Shown here piece by piece: positions 5,924 through 5,938 of a DNA stretch of 5,938 nucleotides. The stretch spans positions 1-5,938 of the forward strand of contig JAFSYZ010000174.1 of the NCBI GenBank assembly GCA_017455785.1, in the 5' to 3' direction. The notes under the pieces were generated by a model. The model worked only from the letters and a program-made list of their open reading frames with translations. It made no database searches and was not told the origin of the DNA. Position numbers and translations under genes: made by a program. The DNA comes from Candidatus Methanomethylophilaceae archaeon (lineage in GTDB: Archaea > Thermoplasmatota > Thermoplasmata > Methanomassiliicoccales > Methanomethylophilaceae). Position 1 is the stretch's first letter; each line of letters opens with the position of its first letter.

Positions 5924-5938
5924 ATGAAGACGTTCAAG
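5924..5938 (+). CDS. Start of a rightward gene, first five codons only
   Basis: ATG at 5924 opens MKTFK and runs off the end of the window. The support is the TATA box 28 to 29 bp upstream, the same leaderless geometry as panD. The preceding bases (AAAAAAGGT) give only a weak ribosome site. The product cannot be named from five residues. Confidence 0.5.

Noticed and set aside
1..5938. CRISPR array or insertion sequence with transposase
   Set aside because: No regularly spaced repeats and no transposase motif were found on either strand.

Overview
This window looks archaeal, most likely a Thermoplasmatota methanogen of the Methanomassiliicoccales type, although no marker gene proves this. The signs are AT-rich TATA-like boxes 24 to 29 bp upstream of start codons that mostly lack a Shine-Dalgarno site (a leaderless layout), one strong GGAGGTG site inside an operon, heavy AGG/AGA use for arginine, and a solute-binding protein held by a C-terminal membrane helix instead of a lipobox. 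The stop codons seen are TGA and TAA. The taxonomic call is an inference of moderate confidence.

Left part (1-1053): the N-terminal 332 codons of a leftward gene that runs off the window. It encodes a PD-(D/E)XK-nuclease-like domain joined to a DUF2075 P-loop ATPase/helicase-like domain. It shares a short divergent promoter with a rightward gene (1054-2100) for a 348-residue acidic protein I do not recognise.

Middle (2092-5123): a leftward three-gene operon for a complete FecCD/BtuCDF-type ABC importer of iron-siderophore, haem or corrinoid, in the order binding protein, permease, ATPase. The genes are nearly fused: a 12-nt gap, then a 10-nt overlap. The end of the ATPase gene overlaps the end of the unknown gene by 9 bp, tail to tail.

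Right part (5124-5938): a 73-bp divergent promoter separates the importer operon from panD, a bacterial-type pyruvoyl aspartate 1-decarboxylase that makes beta-alanine for pantothenate/CoA. After panD come about 380 bp without a convincing gene. They hold a 13-bp perfect inverted repeat enclosing 126 bp with further nested pairing, and then a strong TATA box with the first five codons of another rightward gene.

The most interesting signal is regulatory. The promoter of the unknown gene and that of the importer operon each carry a palindrome built on the same GGTAGGC half-site, placed where the archaeal transcription start should lie. This suggests one repressor, possibly a metal- or corrinoid-sensing one, controls both transcripts, which would link the unknown protein to uptake of the importer's substrate.
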